This document shows positions 1 through 11,104 of a DNA stretch of 64,000 nucleotides, piece by piece (the stretch's first letter is position 1; each line of letters starts with the position of its first letter). Position numbers and translations under genes: made by a program. Source of the DNA: Tubulanus polymorphus (Eukaryota > Nemertea > Palaeonemertea > Tubulaniformes > Tubulanidae); NCBI RefSeq assembly GCF_964204645.1, contig NC_134033.1:4087631-4151630 (forward strand). The letters run 5' to 3'. Under the pieces are notes generated by a model. That model did not search any database. It had not been told where the DNA came from and saw nothing but the letters and a program-made list of their open reading frames with translations.

Positions 1-190
1 TAGTTCTAAGATTCGTGCTTGATTCCTGTGAAAATTCGAGTGACAATTCAATAATGGAAATGTGATTGATAAATTGTGTTGCAAACTGGTTTTTCTTTCA
101 ATTCGATTTTGAAAGGATTTAATTTACTGCATAGAACTATCATTTTAACGAGGACTGTTAGAGAATATCTGATATTATATCTACTTCATA
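1..190. repeat. Duplicated AT-rich flank of the non-LTR insertion
   Basis: This stretch is nearly identical to 19921-20110 and 48362-48551, where it also leads directly into the plus-strand retrotransposon relic. A diverged version lies at about 40560-40690 without a retrotransposon after it. It is therefore ancestral spacer of the receptor array and not part of the element. No gene is seen in it. Confidence 0.6.
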
Positions 191-1685
191 TATTCTACTT
201 CGAAACTCGGAATTGCACTTGCGCGAAACGACGCAAAATCGTTCTGGCGTATTCTAAAATCCACCCAGGAAAAAAAAACGAAAGAAAGGGTAATAAACCG
301 ACATTAAATGAATTCGAAACGTATTTTGCCGGCCTGGGCGAATCCGTGAACAATGCCACTATTGATCCCGACCTCCAACTTAATAATCGAGACCAATTAA
401 AGTCGCAGGAGCCACATGATTTAGATTTTCCTGTTACGATAGAGGAATTTGTAATAAAAAAAAACTGAAACGCGGAAAATCGCCTGGATTAGATAATATA
501 CTTTCTGATATGTTTGCGGCTACCCTGACTATATATTTTAATGCCATTTTAGAAACCGGTTTGTACCCAAGCGACTGGTGTTAGGGTTGTATCACTCCGA
601 TCTATAAAAAGGGCTCCGTATCAGATCGCAATAACTATAGAGGGATAACTGTGCTAAGCTGTTTCGGAAAGTTCTTTTCTACCATTATTAACACTCGTAC
701 AATTCAGTGGACAGAAACATATATCATATAAACGAATGTCAGGCTGGCTTTAGGCCAAACAACGGTACTACGCAACAATCGTTTGTGATATCATCCTTAA
801 TTGAAAAACTTACGATCTGTTACTAATGGACTCGAATAATGTTCCAAATGCAAAAAAACTGGGCAACAGATATGCGAGATTTGTTGAACCGCCTAGGTTT
901 AGGTAATTTTTGGCTAGACTAGGCTATATACAATAAAACTCTGTTCTTAAAATTAGTCGAACAGAAAGTTAAAGATATGTTTATCCAGAACTGGTACGGC
1001 TCAATGGAGAATAGCTCCAAATGTATCTATTATGAAAATTTCAAAACTATGTTCAAATATGAAGGATATTTAGATATCAGCGATCATCATTTGGTTAGCA
1101 TTTCAAGTAAATTTAGGTGTAGTAATCATAACCTGCATGTTGAAACTGGAAGATGGGCCCGACCCATCACACCCAGAGAACAGCGTATATGTAGCCTTTG
1201 TAACACTGACCAAGTAGAAGATGAGTACCACGTATTGCAATGCTTACAGTGCCATGAGAAGCAATCTTCTTTCGAACTATTATGTTCACCATCCATCTGT
1301 CTTCAAATCTTTTAACTTATTATCTTCCAACTCTCCTGCCACCATTATAAAACTAGGCAAGTGTTTATATCAATTATTTAAAAGAAGAAAATTGCTACTC
1401 AGGGACGATAATCTCTAAATCGCAGAAACCGTCATATGTATCATTATCTTTTATATATTGTCATTACAAGTTTGTAAACAACTTTGACAGAAATAAATAC
1501 TATACTATACTATACTATACTATACTATACTATACTATACTATACTATACTATACTATACTATACTATACTATACTATACTATACTATACTATACTATAC
1601 TATACTATACTATACTATACTATACTATACTATACTATACTATACCATACCATACTATACTATACTATACTATACTATACTATAT
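191..1685 (+). mobile_element. Non-LTR retrotransposon relic, internally deleted (copy 1)
   Basis: The plus strand encodes broken pieces of a non-LTR reverse transcriptase polyprotein. There is a pre-RT stretch at about 200-468, then an RT start with the G-K-S-P-G-L-D-N motif at about 470-730. About 1.0 kb of the RT core is missing at about 805-815, compared with the copy at 48552-50891. The C-terminal cysteine/histidine knuckle (C-x2-C ... H-x4-C) lies at about 1190-1250. It ends in a (TATAC)n tail. No endonuclease domain is seen, so it is 5'-truncated as well as frameshifted. The clade (CR1/L2/Jockey-like) cannot be settled by eye. Confidence 0.75.
1497..1684 (+). repeat. (TATAC)n pentanucleotide tail
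   Basis: About 37 tandem TATAC units with two variant units near 1645-1655. It sits at the 3' end of the retrotransposon relic, as in the 50785-50891 copy, so it is best read as the microsatellite tail of the element. The open frame through it is an artefact of the 5-bp period. Confidence 0.9.
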
Positions 1686-1724
1686 CAGTTAGGGAATTGA
1701 AGTTGACATATTAACACGGTCAGT

Positions 1725-1836
1725 CCGGTATTATTTAGCCAGTGCTTCTCGTGTCCATTGAACCTCATTATGCCAAACTCAGTTCATATTGTGTCCAGTT
1801 ATTGTCCTCGGTTTTTGAAATAATTGAATACTTATT
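1725..1836 (+). repeat. Dispersed repeat, about 110 bp
   Basis: A block containing CGTGTCCATTGAACC and TTGTCCTCGGT recurs at about 40740-40850 and 50926-51030 in the same orientation, and at about 10052-10146 in inverted orientation. It encodes nothing recognisable. Three copies belong to the duplicated receptor 3' flank. The inverted one does not. Confidence 0.55.
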
Positions 1837-3396
1837 CGTAACATACGTTGAATTCACTATACACGCGCATATATGTCCAGTCCTTACGTGAGGTTAGGTT
1901 AGTAAAAAGGGAGATCTATAAGCTTTTTATCAATTATTAGGTCCACTAATTAAATGACTGATTTGCGAAGTTGCTGAGGGATGCTTTCGATAGTTCACAT
2001 CTCGTGGATAAATTAGTCTAGTTGACTCTCTGTCTCTGGGATCTCACTCGGGAATCCAACCTAAACTTAAACATTGATTCTACCAGTCAGAACTGAAATA
2101 TGAAATTGTTGTTTTTCAGATAAACCATTGCTCACTCAGAAACTGCAGTCATACCGCAGCCAATAACGCTGGGCTGACTAAACCAATGCTGTGGACTCCA
2201 AGCCTTTATAGATAATCCATGATGCTCCGCACAGAAATTGGTGGTGAGTAGATTTGTTGTTGTTTATTACTGGATATAACAGATTACAATATGCATGTAT
2301 CGAGGCAAATAAAGGTTATTATTGAGATCAATATTCATTTTTAGGTAAGCTTATCTTCTCTCAGGACCTGATTGCTGTCAATGTTTGCTGACTAAACCAA
2401 CAAGGCCGGGCAGATATTAGTGCTGTAGCTCGGGTGTCACATCTCCCAAGGAAACGATAACAGATTGAAATCCATGCAGTTCCTCACATGAATTGGTGAG
2501 CGGACATTTTAATTTCAAATCTAAATGTCAAACTTAAGTTAGGTCTGATTCGAGCTGATTCAAGTCTCATTAAACACTTAAGTTGCTTTTTCAGAGACGA
2601 CCTTCCTGTGCAGGATCTGATTGCTGCCAATGCACGTTGACTAAACCGACAAATACAGTTTCCAGATTCCAGACCTTCCTCACTTCATCAGGACCTGATT
2701 GCATCAAGTGTATGCTAACTAAAACAACCTGGTCTGCTAGAGGACTCCTGTGAGCTGAATGATAATCTAAAAACTGCTCACATAAATCGGTGAGTAGAAA
2801 TTATAAATTATTTCTCTCTAGGAAACTGAGGTTAGGTTTAATCTTAGGGTATTTCGTGTTCACTCACGCGTGACGAGGGTTGATATACAAACTACCATCG
2901 TCACTAATTGAATCATCCAGAAGAACTTCAAATATTGGTTTTTTTAAATGATGCCCTTTCGCCACAATCTCGGGGCATGTTCGCTACCGTGTCGATTGAA
3001 CCAACCCAAATCGCGACCGGAAGACTCAAACTCTTCCGGAATAAACTAAGGAGCTCCACACGTCACATGAATCATGGCGAGTAGACATTTTGTGGAGTCG
3101 AAATATCTAATCACCATGATTTAATTTCAATACACTGCAGAGCTGTATAATATTGTATGAAAACTTATGTTTCAAAAAATGAGCGCAAATTTATCGCAAC
3201 AATGAGGACCTCGACGGACCGCCACGAAATGACAACTAGAAACTGGAAACTTCTTTATTGTGAATGACACAATAAAAAAATTAAACTAATTCGGTCATGC
3301 GATTTCAAACGAACTCAACTAAGTTTTAGGATTTCGAGTTTCAACCCCTATTTATAGATAGGCAAACATTATACAGGGACTCCTGTCAAACTGTTG
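1837..3396 (+). other. P1 3' spacer with exon-like repeat units
   Basis: This intergenic stretch lies between the retrotransposon relic and the stop codon of P1. It is closely paralogous to 51031-52584 downstream of P5, and in part to 20545-21430 and 41000-41499. It holds three units with splice-like borders (listed separately) and a fourth, diverged unit at about 2950-3100 that lacks a good donor. No long open frame is present. On the minus strand it would contain the P1 3' UTR. Confidence 0.6.
2120..2789 (+). repeat. Three splice-bordered exon-like units (block A)
   Basis: The units are 2120-2243, 2345-2495 and 2595-2789. Each is preceded by a T-rich tract ending in CAG or TAG and followed by GTGAGT or GTGAGC on the plus strand. 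The last two share a core reading GATTGCTGxCAATG then TTGACTAAACC or TGCTGACTAAACC, and the first has a decayed form of it. In unit 3 the core is open as a Cys-rich peptide with D-C-C-Q-C, but other units carry stops, so a noncoding or decayed spliced transcript is more likely than a conserved protein. Confidence 0.5.
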
Positions 3397-3402
3397 TTTA
3401 TT
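3397..3402 (-). terminator. AATAAA overlapping the P1 stop codon
   Basis: Read on the minus strand, the TAA stop of P1 (3398-3400) is embedded in AATAAA. The same overlap is present in P4 (41499-41504), P5 (52584-52589) and P6 (61483-61488). A second AATAAA at 3254-3259 lies about 140 nt further downstream and is a more conventional position. Function is not shown. Confidence 0.35.
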
Positions 3403-6400
3403 TACTGCATGTCGTCAATCCTAGTCGTCGTTTATTGCGTTCACGAATAGATTTCATATCGATAGTAAGGATTGTATAAAGAAGCGGATTCAGAGACGAG
3501 TTGATCGGTAAAAATAGAACGGCCAGCCAAGCGGCCACCTGGTTCGGAATCTCGACCGAAAATACGGCGCAAAACTGAACGATTATTATCGGTAGCCAGC
3601 AAAATAGATTACAAAGATTGATTACTAAACTCCTTCGTGCTAAAACCAGTTCGGTAGGATCGGCTCTACCCGAGCCCGACCTACTTCCAGATACGAGTCT
3701 ATACATCTGAGCGTACGTCGTCATTATCGTAGCCAATATGGCCGCATTAAACAAGGCAAAAATAGCGAATGAATAGTGCCAGCCATTGACGTCGATCGTC
3801 AGTAAATTCATAGGCAAACAGACTCCGGTTGTACCGTAAAAATTGTCTCCGAAGTAAGACGACGATGACAGCGGTAGAATAGAAACCGTGCTTATAACGA
3901 GCCAACAAATGCAGCAAATACCGATAACGTATTTCGGAGTTATAATCGGACTTCTAGAAAACGGGTTGACGATATTTGAATATCTCTGACGCGTTAGAAT
4001 TAAGAGAAAAGTTAAGGAACCTTCGCACGAAACAGCGACAATAACCCCGGCGAGACGACATAATGAGCTATCCGTCCAGGTTTCAGAATACAGAAAATAA
4101 ACGCCTTTGAACACGTAGTCAGCTCCTGCGATCAAAAACAAATAGACCGACATCAGAAAATCACAACCGGCAATATTTATGATGAGGATGTCTGAAGATG
4201 TGTTACGTGTTCCGGTGGATTCCATCCGCAAAGCTTGAACGCGAAATAAGATAACGATACTGTTAGCGAGAAAACTGAAAGATGCGATCATCCAGATGAT
4301 GGCTCTCAGTACAGCGTTACCCATTAGGTCAGAGCAGGTCGAAAATTGATCAGCTTCGGGAAGACATCGGTCAACATTCGGTGCCATGCAGCAAAATTTG
4401 TAAGCATCCGAAGCGAGGTATTTCAATGATGTAAGATCGCCAAGAACGTTTCTCTGTACGGATATTACTTCAAAATTGTTGACGAGGTCAAGAATTACAA
4501 GTCGAACCAATCCAGAAAAAGCATAGCTAGAAATATAATGTATTCTGTTACTGCTGATATTTAACGACTGTAATGCGGATAAACCTTTAAACACATTTTC
4601 ACCGAGAACCGATATAGAAAGTCCGTGAAGATCGAGAACAGTAAGTGACGTCAGACCTCGGAAACTACCGTCTTCTAAATGTTGCAGCGGATTTCCGATA
4701 AGAAATAGTTCTTTTAAACCGATCAAACCTGCGAATGTATTAGCAGATAATGATGTTAATCGGTTGTGAGTAAGGTCTAATGCGTATAGATTGTTTAGAT
4801 TAGAAAACGCATTTGGAACGATATAAGACAAATTATTGCCCGAAATATCGAGAAAACGAAGATAAATGAAAGAGTTGAACGTCGACTCGTTAAATACGAC
4901 TCGGTTATTCGACAAAATCAAAACCCGAGTTGATTCTATAAAACGACCAGTAATATCTGATAAAAGAGCATTTTCACAATCGATGAAATGACCACGGCAA
5001 TTACAACGTTCAGAACACGTGACCTTACAGTATGTCTCGTCATCAGAGTTATGTTTACAATTTACGACTCCGTCGCAGACTTCAGATTGCGGAATACATC
5101 GATTTTCCTGGCCACATTTAAACATTCCCGGACACGACCAAGTCTCGCAGTTTCGTTCAACTTCTGAATTAGGACAATCGGATCGACCGTCACAAACGTG
5201 TCTGATCGGTATACAGTAAGATGACGGACATTTTACAGTACCAGCCGCGCATTCGAAGTCATTACACGCGAGTATATGTTCAAGATTTCTACATACCGGG
5301 AAACCAATTGGCATCCTTTCTAAAATACACCTTTCGTGTCGGGAATAACAGCGAGGAGAATTGAACGAACATCTTTGTTCATCCGATTCCTTACACAGAT
5401 CTGTGAAACGAGTCGTACAGTTATTGTCATTATTACAGTAAACCTCGGGATTCACTGTCATATTAGAGACCAATTCGTCTTCTTCGAGACTTCCGCTACA
5501 ATCCACGACACCATCCCGATACAACTGAGAACTAATACATTCACCGTCCGCGCACGAAAACCCCTGACAAATTTCGGAAGTGCATCCGATCTCATCGGAA
5601 CCGTCTTTACAGTTGGCTAGTCCGTCACATCTTTTATAACTATCGATACATTGGTGATTGGAACAGCGATATTGCGTAGATAAACACGGTGGATGATAAC
5701 ACGAGTTCTCATCCGAGCCATCGACGCAATCTCTCATAAAGTCGCAGAAACCGCTAATCGATATAACCTGTCCATCGTTACAGCGGAACTGACTGTGTAC
5801 ATTGATATCCGTACAATCGAGTTCATCTTCACCGTGTTGACAGTCGTGTCTGGTATCACATACGCGATGGTCGCTGATACATCTTTGATCGTTACATTTA
5901 AACTGCCACGGTTTACAACCGCTTATAGAAGCTAACTCTACACCAGTTACATTATAGGTACATAACACGGAATGCACTTTATCTTTTGTATCATCGAAAG
6001 GTTTTAATGACCATTTAACTGATTGAATATAAGTAATTTCATTTCTGGTCACCAATGGTTTCATAACTTTAAATGCGTCGCGGTCCATTGTCAGAATAGC
6101 GCCATATTGATGACGATATTGAAATTTGTTGATCAAACTTTTCATATCACTTTCTATATTTAAGTTGATTCTTACTATTTCGGCGCGGATGCTGTGACAC
6201 ATCTCTCTAGCGCTCCGAATATTCACACCTCGATTGTTTTTCCAATCAGTTAGTATTTGATAACATTGTCCGGATATAGTTACCCAACCTCTTGGACAGG
6301 TTGAATTAATTAAAATAACATCGGGAATAATTTGATCTCTGGTTCTATTTAAGTCTGTATTTGTTGAATTGTTCGCGTCGTTTATCGTTGAATTGTGTTT

Positions 6401-9400
6401 GTTTTTGATGTCGATTCTCTCAGATTCACAATCACAAATGAATGTCGTGTGCGTCTCCTCGATTTGACACGGGAATCGAACCCAGTTCGCTGATCCTCGT
6501 GGATTATTCAGTATCATCGCCGTACACGGCATATTGACGTCATTTATCGGTTGTTTTCTTAGCAGAGATATCAATCCTCGAATAACTTCTGGTATCGTTT
6601 CATTAATAACAGGTTTATACCACTCTGTGTAGCTCAAAGGTTTACCGTCAGTCCACGTGTAATAACCATCATTCTGTTTCGTGAAGAAAATGAAATATAT
6701 CACTTCTTTAAAAATCTTTCTATTTTAATTAATATTGGAATACATTAGTCTTACCTTCCATTTTAATCCAATCATCATTATGAGCGCTTTTAATGTGTAC
6801 GCCATTCGGAGAAGTCGTGTAGCGAATAATCTTTTGATGGAAATCATTTCCTGTTCTGAGTTGATGCTGAGTAGATGTCCCGCGTACTTCTGTCTACAGT
6901 ATATTTCAGCGTTCTCCCAATTCAGACGTTCATCTCTGATGAATTTGATGCAAGAAATCCCAGAATCCAGAAATCCTTGTTTACAGTAGAAATCATCGAA
7001 ATGTTTAATCGGTAACGACTCGTGTAAAGTGTATTGTATTTGAAATGTTGGAATACGATTCTTAACTTCAAAACGCAGAGTATTATCTGTTAAACTATAA
7101 AATATAAGTCCACGAACCGCATTATTTTCACATATTTTAGTTTCATGTTGGGTACTAATAATTTTAAACATTTTTCCATTTAGGAAAAGGGTGAAAATCA
7201 TAAGCTGCACCAAAATGATAGGATCTTTCACGCTGTTTGTTTCACACGAAACAAATCCAATAGATTTGACAATGAATCTGTAATATTGAAATATATTTGG
7301 TTGCATCGGGTTTTCAAATTCATATGAAATCGATTCTGATGTACGTCGTGCCTCACCCGGGTAGTTCGGTGACTGCACGAGTCCACATTTATCTTTAGTA
7401 GTAACTGGAAGACGGGAACCGGCAAATCCAAAACTATCCGCTTTTTTCACTCCTAGACATTTACGACGTAGTTTAACTATCAGTGGTTCCCGCCAGAACC
7501 CGAACTCATTAACTGTGAAATCTGCAGTGTTTAATACGAGACTGTTATTAAGAAACTGATTACTCAAACTCAGAAACTGATCACATGGCAATGACATCTT
7601 GAGAAAACATCGGTCAATTTGATATTCGTGTTCTGATAATATGTGAATATTTTTCAAGCGAAGGCGTCGATTTTCAGGTGTAATCACGATACAGTGTGAC
7701 GTCATATTGATCTGACGTTCTTCTTCCTGTAGAACATAACCGTCACAATCAGTAGGAGCGAATGTAAGATATGACCTGCTGGGATCACCATCTGTTAACT
7801 GATTGTTATAGTAATAAGCGTATGCTACTACAGTAACCGGTCCACCTGATGTAATCAGGCTGACGACAGATCGACCGTAGTATGAACCAGGACAATAAGG
7901 ACCATAGCGTCTAGCTGTGAAATTACTACCATCAAATATATAAAAACCAGCTCGATCACAGTTTTCTGATAGCACTGTTAGTTTCAACTGTTTTTCATAG
8001 ATGTTCACTTTCCAGTTTAGTTGTAATGTAGTTACACGATACAATGTATTCTTTGATCTCGGGAACAAACGATTAGCTGATAATGACGTCGTGCTTACAT
8101 AATTCTGAAATATTAGAGAATTGTTTACAACATTGAACGTTTACAATACAACAATTTCAAACTCTGTACGACCTCGATATTTTGATAATAGTTCAAAATG
8201 TTGCAATCAAATATTAACTTAAATTCTTCCACAAATCATCATAATTACTCTGCGTAAACAACGAGTGCGTCCGAATATATTGTAATTTGGGTCACACATA
8301 ACGTTGTTATTCCATGTTTCTCGGTAAAGTTTAACTGGTCAAAATCGACATCGAAATCATAGATGATTACAATGATTCTATTACACGAACCTAATCTACG
8401 AATCACTGTTATAACTTACCCATATCTGTTCCTTGTTGACGTAAACGTCTGATATTGTCATCGACTTCACTTCATATTCTATTTTCAAATTCGATCCTAA
8501 AAAATCCGATGTCGTCAAAACGCACAGAATCACGAGAAATCCGTCTGATTTTACACTCAGAGATTTAAGATGGTTAAAACTGAGTAAAATATCAGTTTTC
8601 ACAATACGTAACCCTTCCTGTTTATATACACCAACGACACCTGGTGACGAGACGAGATCACGTTTCCAGTTGAAGACGACGTACTGCAGAACATCGACTG
8701 TGATAGACCAGCAGTATAAGTGTTTAGACTGAGTTACTATATGTGGTATTCCATCAATTGTAGTGAGCAGTCCTGATTTATTATAGACTTGAATTAACGG
8801 GTTAGACATGTTCCAATCTGATATTTTGTAAATTTGCACGAGTAGCTTCGACTGAAAATATGGGTATCCTATTGAAATAAATTCAATACGTGCTTTATTA
8901 GTTTTAGTATAAAACGATGAAGGTGGATGTCCGGTTTGTTCTCGTATAAGAGCTATAGGTTTACTGGTGCTGTTCCATCCGTCGTAAATTTGAGGACGAG
9001 TTTTTATTGGATCCTCACCTGGTCTTAATCTGAAATCTATCTGTAACAACGTAAAATTCATGGCAAACCCGTCTGGCATCCCGATCCATTCTAACAACAA
9101 TTTACATCGCGCGGTAGAAATCGTGAATTTATAACCTGTTTCAGTTGGTATTTTGTTAACTGCATGTTTTGAACATGTATGTAAGATTTTCAAGCGACTC
9201 TGTTCTTCATAACGATATATGATATAAACCCGACTACCTCGCGCTCCATCAACGTTACTCCTAAACAACAACGAAATCAAATCGTTACTGCGGATATCTA
9301 GTTGTTTTCTTCCGGTAGCGCAGAGTTTGTTGTCGGACTCACCGACGAGAAGGTAGTTTTCGTTACAGAATATCGACGGCTCGATGTCGTAGTAAACTTG

Positions 9401-9649
9401 AACGAGAAAACTTCCCGGTAAAGAGCTGTTGACGAACCAACGACATTCAACACCGCGCACTAACGACGGATAGTTCGGTGAAACGATGTAACCGGACGTA
9501 GAATCGACGGAGTATTGAGTGTTGTTACAAGATGAACTGACTGTAACAGACGCGGCTTCCTCGACAGAGTTTGCGCGATCAGCCCGCGTAAATATACAGT
9601 CTCCGCAAGCGATCAGTAAAACTACGAACAACGCTTTCATTCGCTGCAT
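3398..9649 (-). CDS. P1: CUB/C-type lectin/LDLa/LRR seven-helix receptor, GRL101-like (intact)
   Basis: Predicted plasma-membrane G-protein-coupled receptor of about 1951 residues with a giant ectodomain. Exons on the minus strand are 9649-8420, 8104-6755 and 6673-3398, with GT..AG borders and phase 0 at both introns (315 and 81 bp). Domains in order: signal peptide 1 to about 20; CUB1 about 41-148; degenerate CUB-like modules about 155-530; a CUB module about 650-770; C-type lectin 1 about 783-940, split by intron 2; lectin-like 2 about 986-1098; LDLa modules about 1113-1265 and 1335-1409 with a Cys-rich insert between; LRR N-cap about 1413; seven 24-residue LRRs about 1440-1612; 7TM about 1650-1930; short basic tail. 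The start is the ATG at 9649, with a second in-frame ATG three codons on. The usual E/DRY reads QRY; the helix-7 motif NPLLY is present. LDLa5 has SEVE where the paralogs have SEDE, losing a calcium-ligand Asp. The ligand is unknown. It is the only fully open copy seen. Confidence 0.85.
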
Positions 9650-9689
9650 ATTGAACACAATTCACGCTTCAAAACAAACACTTTTCTAA

Positions 9690-9965
9690 CTATTTCCAAG
9701 TTTGCGCGACATTTCTCAAACGAGTAGCTGCAAAGTAATGACGTATTCGCAAATGTCTGTAGTTGACGAATGGATCAGAGTCCAATTATTTTGTAAAAAA
9801 AAAATCCGCGCATCAAACTGGCGCCAGTCTCGTATTTGTGAAACTTTCATCTGTTCTCGGTTTCGCTGTAGTTACCGCGGTTTCTAAATTTAGACGTGTT
9901 TCAATATATCGTTTTTATAATCACGCGCAATTTTTTCACTCAAAATATATTCACCGTCGCTACTG
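9690..9965 (-). promoter_or_regulatory. Conserved 5' flank of P1, candidate promoter
   Basis: About 270 bp directly upstream of the P1 start is conserved at the same position upstream of P2, P3, P4 and P5. It includes CTGGCGCCAGTCTCGT and CGGTTTCTAAATTTAGACGTG. No clear TATA box at a sensible distance was found. The call rests on position and conservation only, and recent duplication alone could explain it. Confidence 0.4.
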
Positions 9966-10329
9966 AACTGCGTACCGAATGATATTTTCTCTTTCGTTAC
10001 TGCAAAATATTCCTCGGGTTCTGTTCAACTGAAATCGAACGTATTTCTTCTATTTTCAAAGACCGAGGACAATAACACGACGCAGTATGAACTGGTTCGG
10101 TCATTTGCCGTTCAATGGACACGAGCACCACCGGCTGGAATAATAGCAGGATAGTACTTATTTCAACATCAAATATCTTCTCGAATACATATCGAATGTG
10201 TGACGTGGATGATCAGATATTCTACCAGTTCTCGGTAACCTTTAGGGTTCGCTTTAAAAGCCGCATTAAATCCCTTTGAAAATCGAATTATCGCGAGCAA
10301 AATTTGTACAACAATACATAGATTTGTAG
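9966..10329. other. Spacer upstream of P1
   Basis: No coding sequence was recognised. About 10052-10146 is an inverted copy of the dispersed repeat seen at 1725-1836. Unlike P2 to P5, this flank has no recognisable 7TM exon fragment. The region differs from the other intergenic spacers, so it may be array sequence unique to this junction. Confidence 0.4.
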
Positions 10330-10506
10330 AGCAGTTTATACCGTGTCGTGCTGTCGGTCACGGGCGATTCCTCGTCCTCGCGAGAATCGGCATCGACAGA
10401 CGATCTCAGCAATCACGGTCGCTCCATGTCCGCCGAGAACGATATCGACACATCAATGAACGGTCAAACTCTTGGAAACGTCAGCTTTGACTTTCCGAAT
10501 GAGTAA
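10330..10506 (+). CDS. Candidate orphan C-terminal exon, 58 codons plus stop
   Basis: An open frame runs from an acceptor-like TTGTAG (AG at 10328-10329) to a TAA at 10504-10506. It encodes 58 residues rich in Ser, Asp and Asn, with a run of four Ser near the start and the C-terminus F-D-F-P-N-E. The base composition is clearly more GC-rich than its surroundings, which suggests coding history. No domain is recognised. It could be the last exon of a plus-strand gene, or an exon captured with a duplicated or retroposed fragment. No partner exons were identified nearby and no paralogous copy was seen in the window. Confidence 0.3.
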   Translation, partial: SSLYRVVLSVTGDSSSSRESASTDDLSNHGRSMSAENDIDTSMNGQTLGNVSFDFPNE

Positions 10507-11104
10507 ATCGCGCTTCGCGTAACTAAGAAATTGAAAATCTATACTCAGATGCATATAAACGAAAATTCTAAATTATTGATTATGTTTGGTAAACAGGACG
10601 GAATATTTCTTTTTGAAATATTGATTCCGATTAAATCGTCAATTTCTGTAGGGAGAGTTTTTCTTAACCAATATTGACCTTGTCGTGGCTTGCTTAACTA
10701 TATAATATGAATACAGTCAACTCCCGATATACAGCCCTCCCATTTACCGTTACCCCCGCCTACCCCCAGGTTTTCTCAATGTACATCTCTTTATACAGAT
10801 ACACGTACATAGTAAACTATAAAGAAGAACATTCGTGATTCATAAATTCTCGTTTGCCTTCGGCGTTCGGTGGATTACGGTGCCGAGTATGGGATATAGT
10901 TCCGCTCGTATTGATTCTGATTCGTTATCGAAAAATCCTCGTGATAATCCGATTATATTCATAAGAAAATAAAAAAGTATGTCTTGTAGTGTGTTATCAA
11001 TACCGTACTAAAAGAAAAATCAAACGAATCACTCTTACACACACACGCTCACACTACATCAGTGAATACATTCATAGATTAATAAGTCGTCATCTATGTA
11101 AACG
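10507..11104. other. Spacer, no gene recognised
   Basis: AT-rich sequence with no supportable gene. The last 70 bases (about 11035-11104, with ACAC repeats and CATCTATGTAAACGTCTAT) match the P3 3' flank at about 22955-23026, so this end belongs to the shared 3' flank of P2 and P3. Confidence 0.4.

Noticed and set aside
1497-1684. Direct repeats considered as a CRISPR-like array
   Set aside because: The repeats are contiguous 5-mers without spacers, and the genome is eukaryotic.
1484-1714. A 76-residue Ile-Leu-Tyr repeat protein
   Set aside because: It is a translation of the (TATAC)n microsatellite. All three frames stay open because the repeat lacks stops.
5336-5620. A 94-residue plus-strand frame repeated in every receptor copy (also near 14164, 32487, 43439, 54524 and 63422)
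   Set aside because: It is exactly antisense to the LDLa region of exon 3 and is conserved only because the coding strand is. No independent codon signal or start context.
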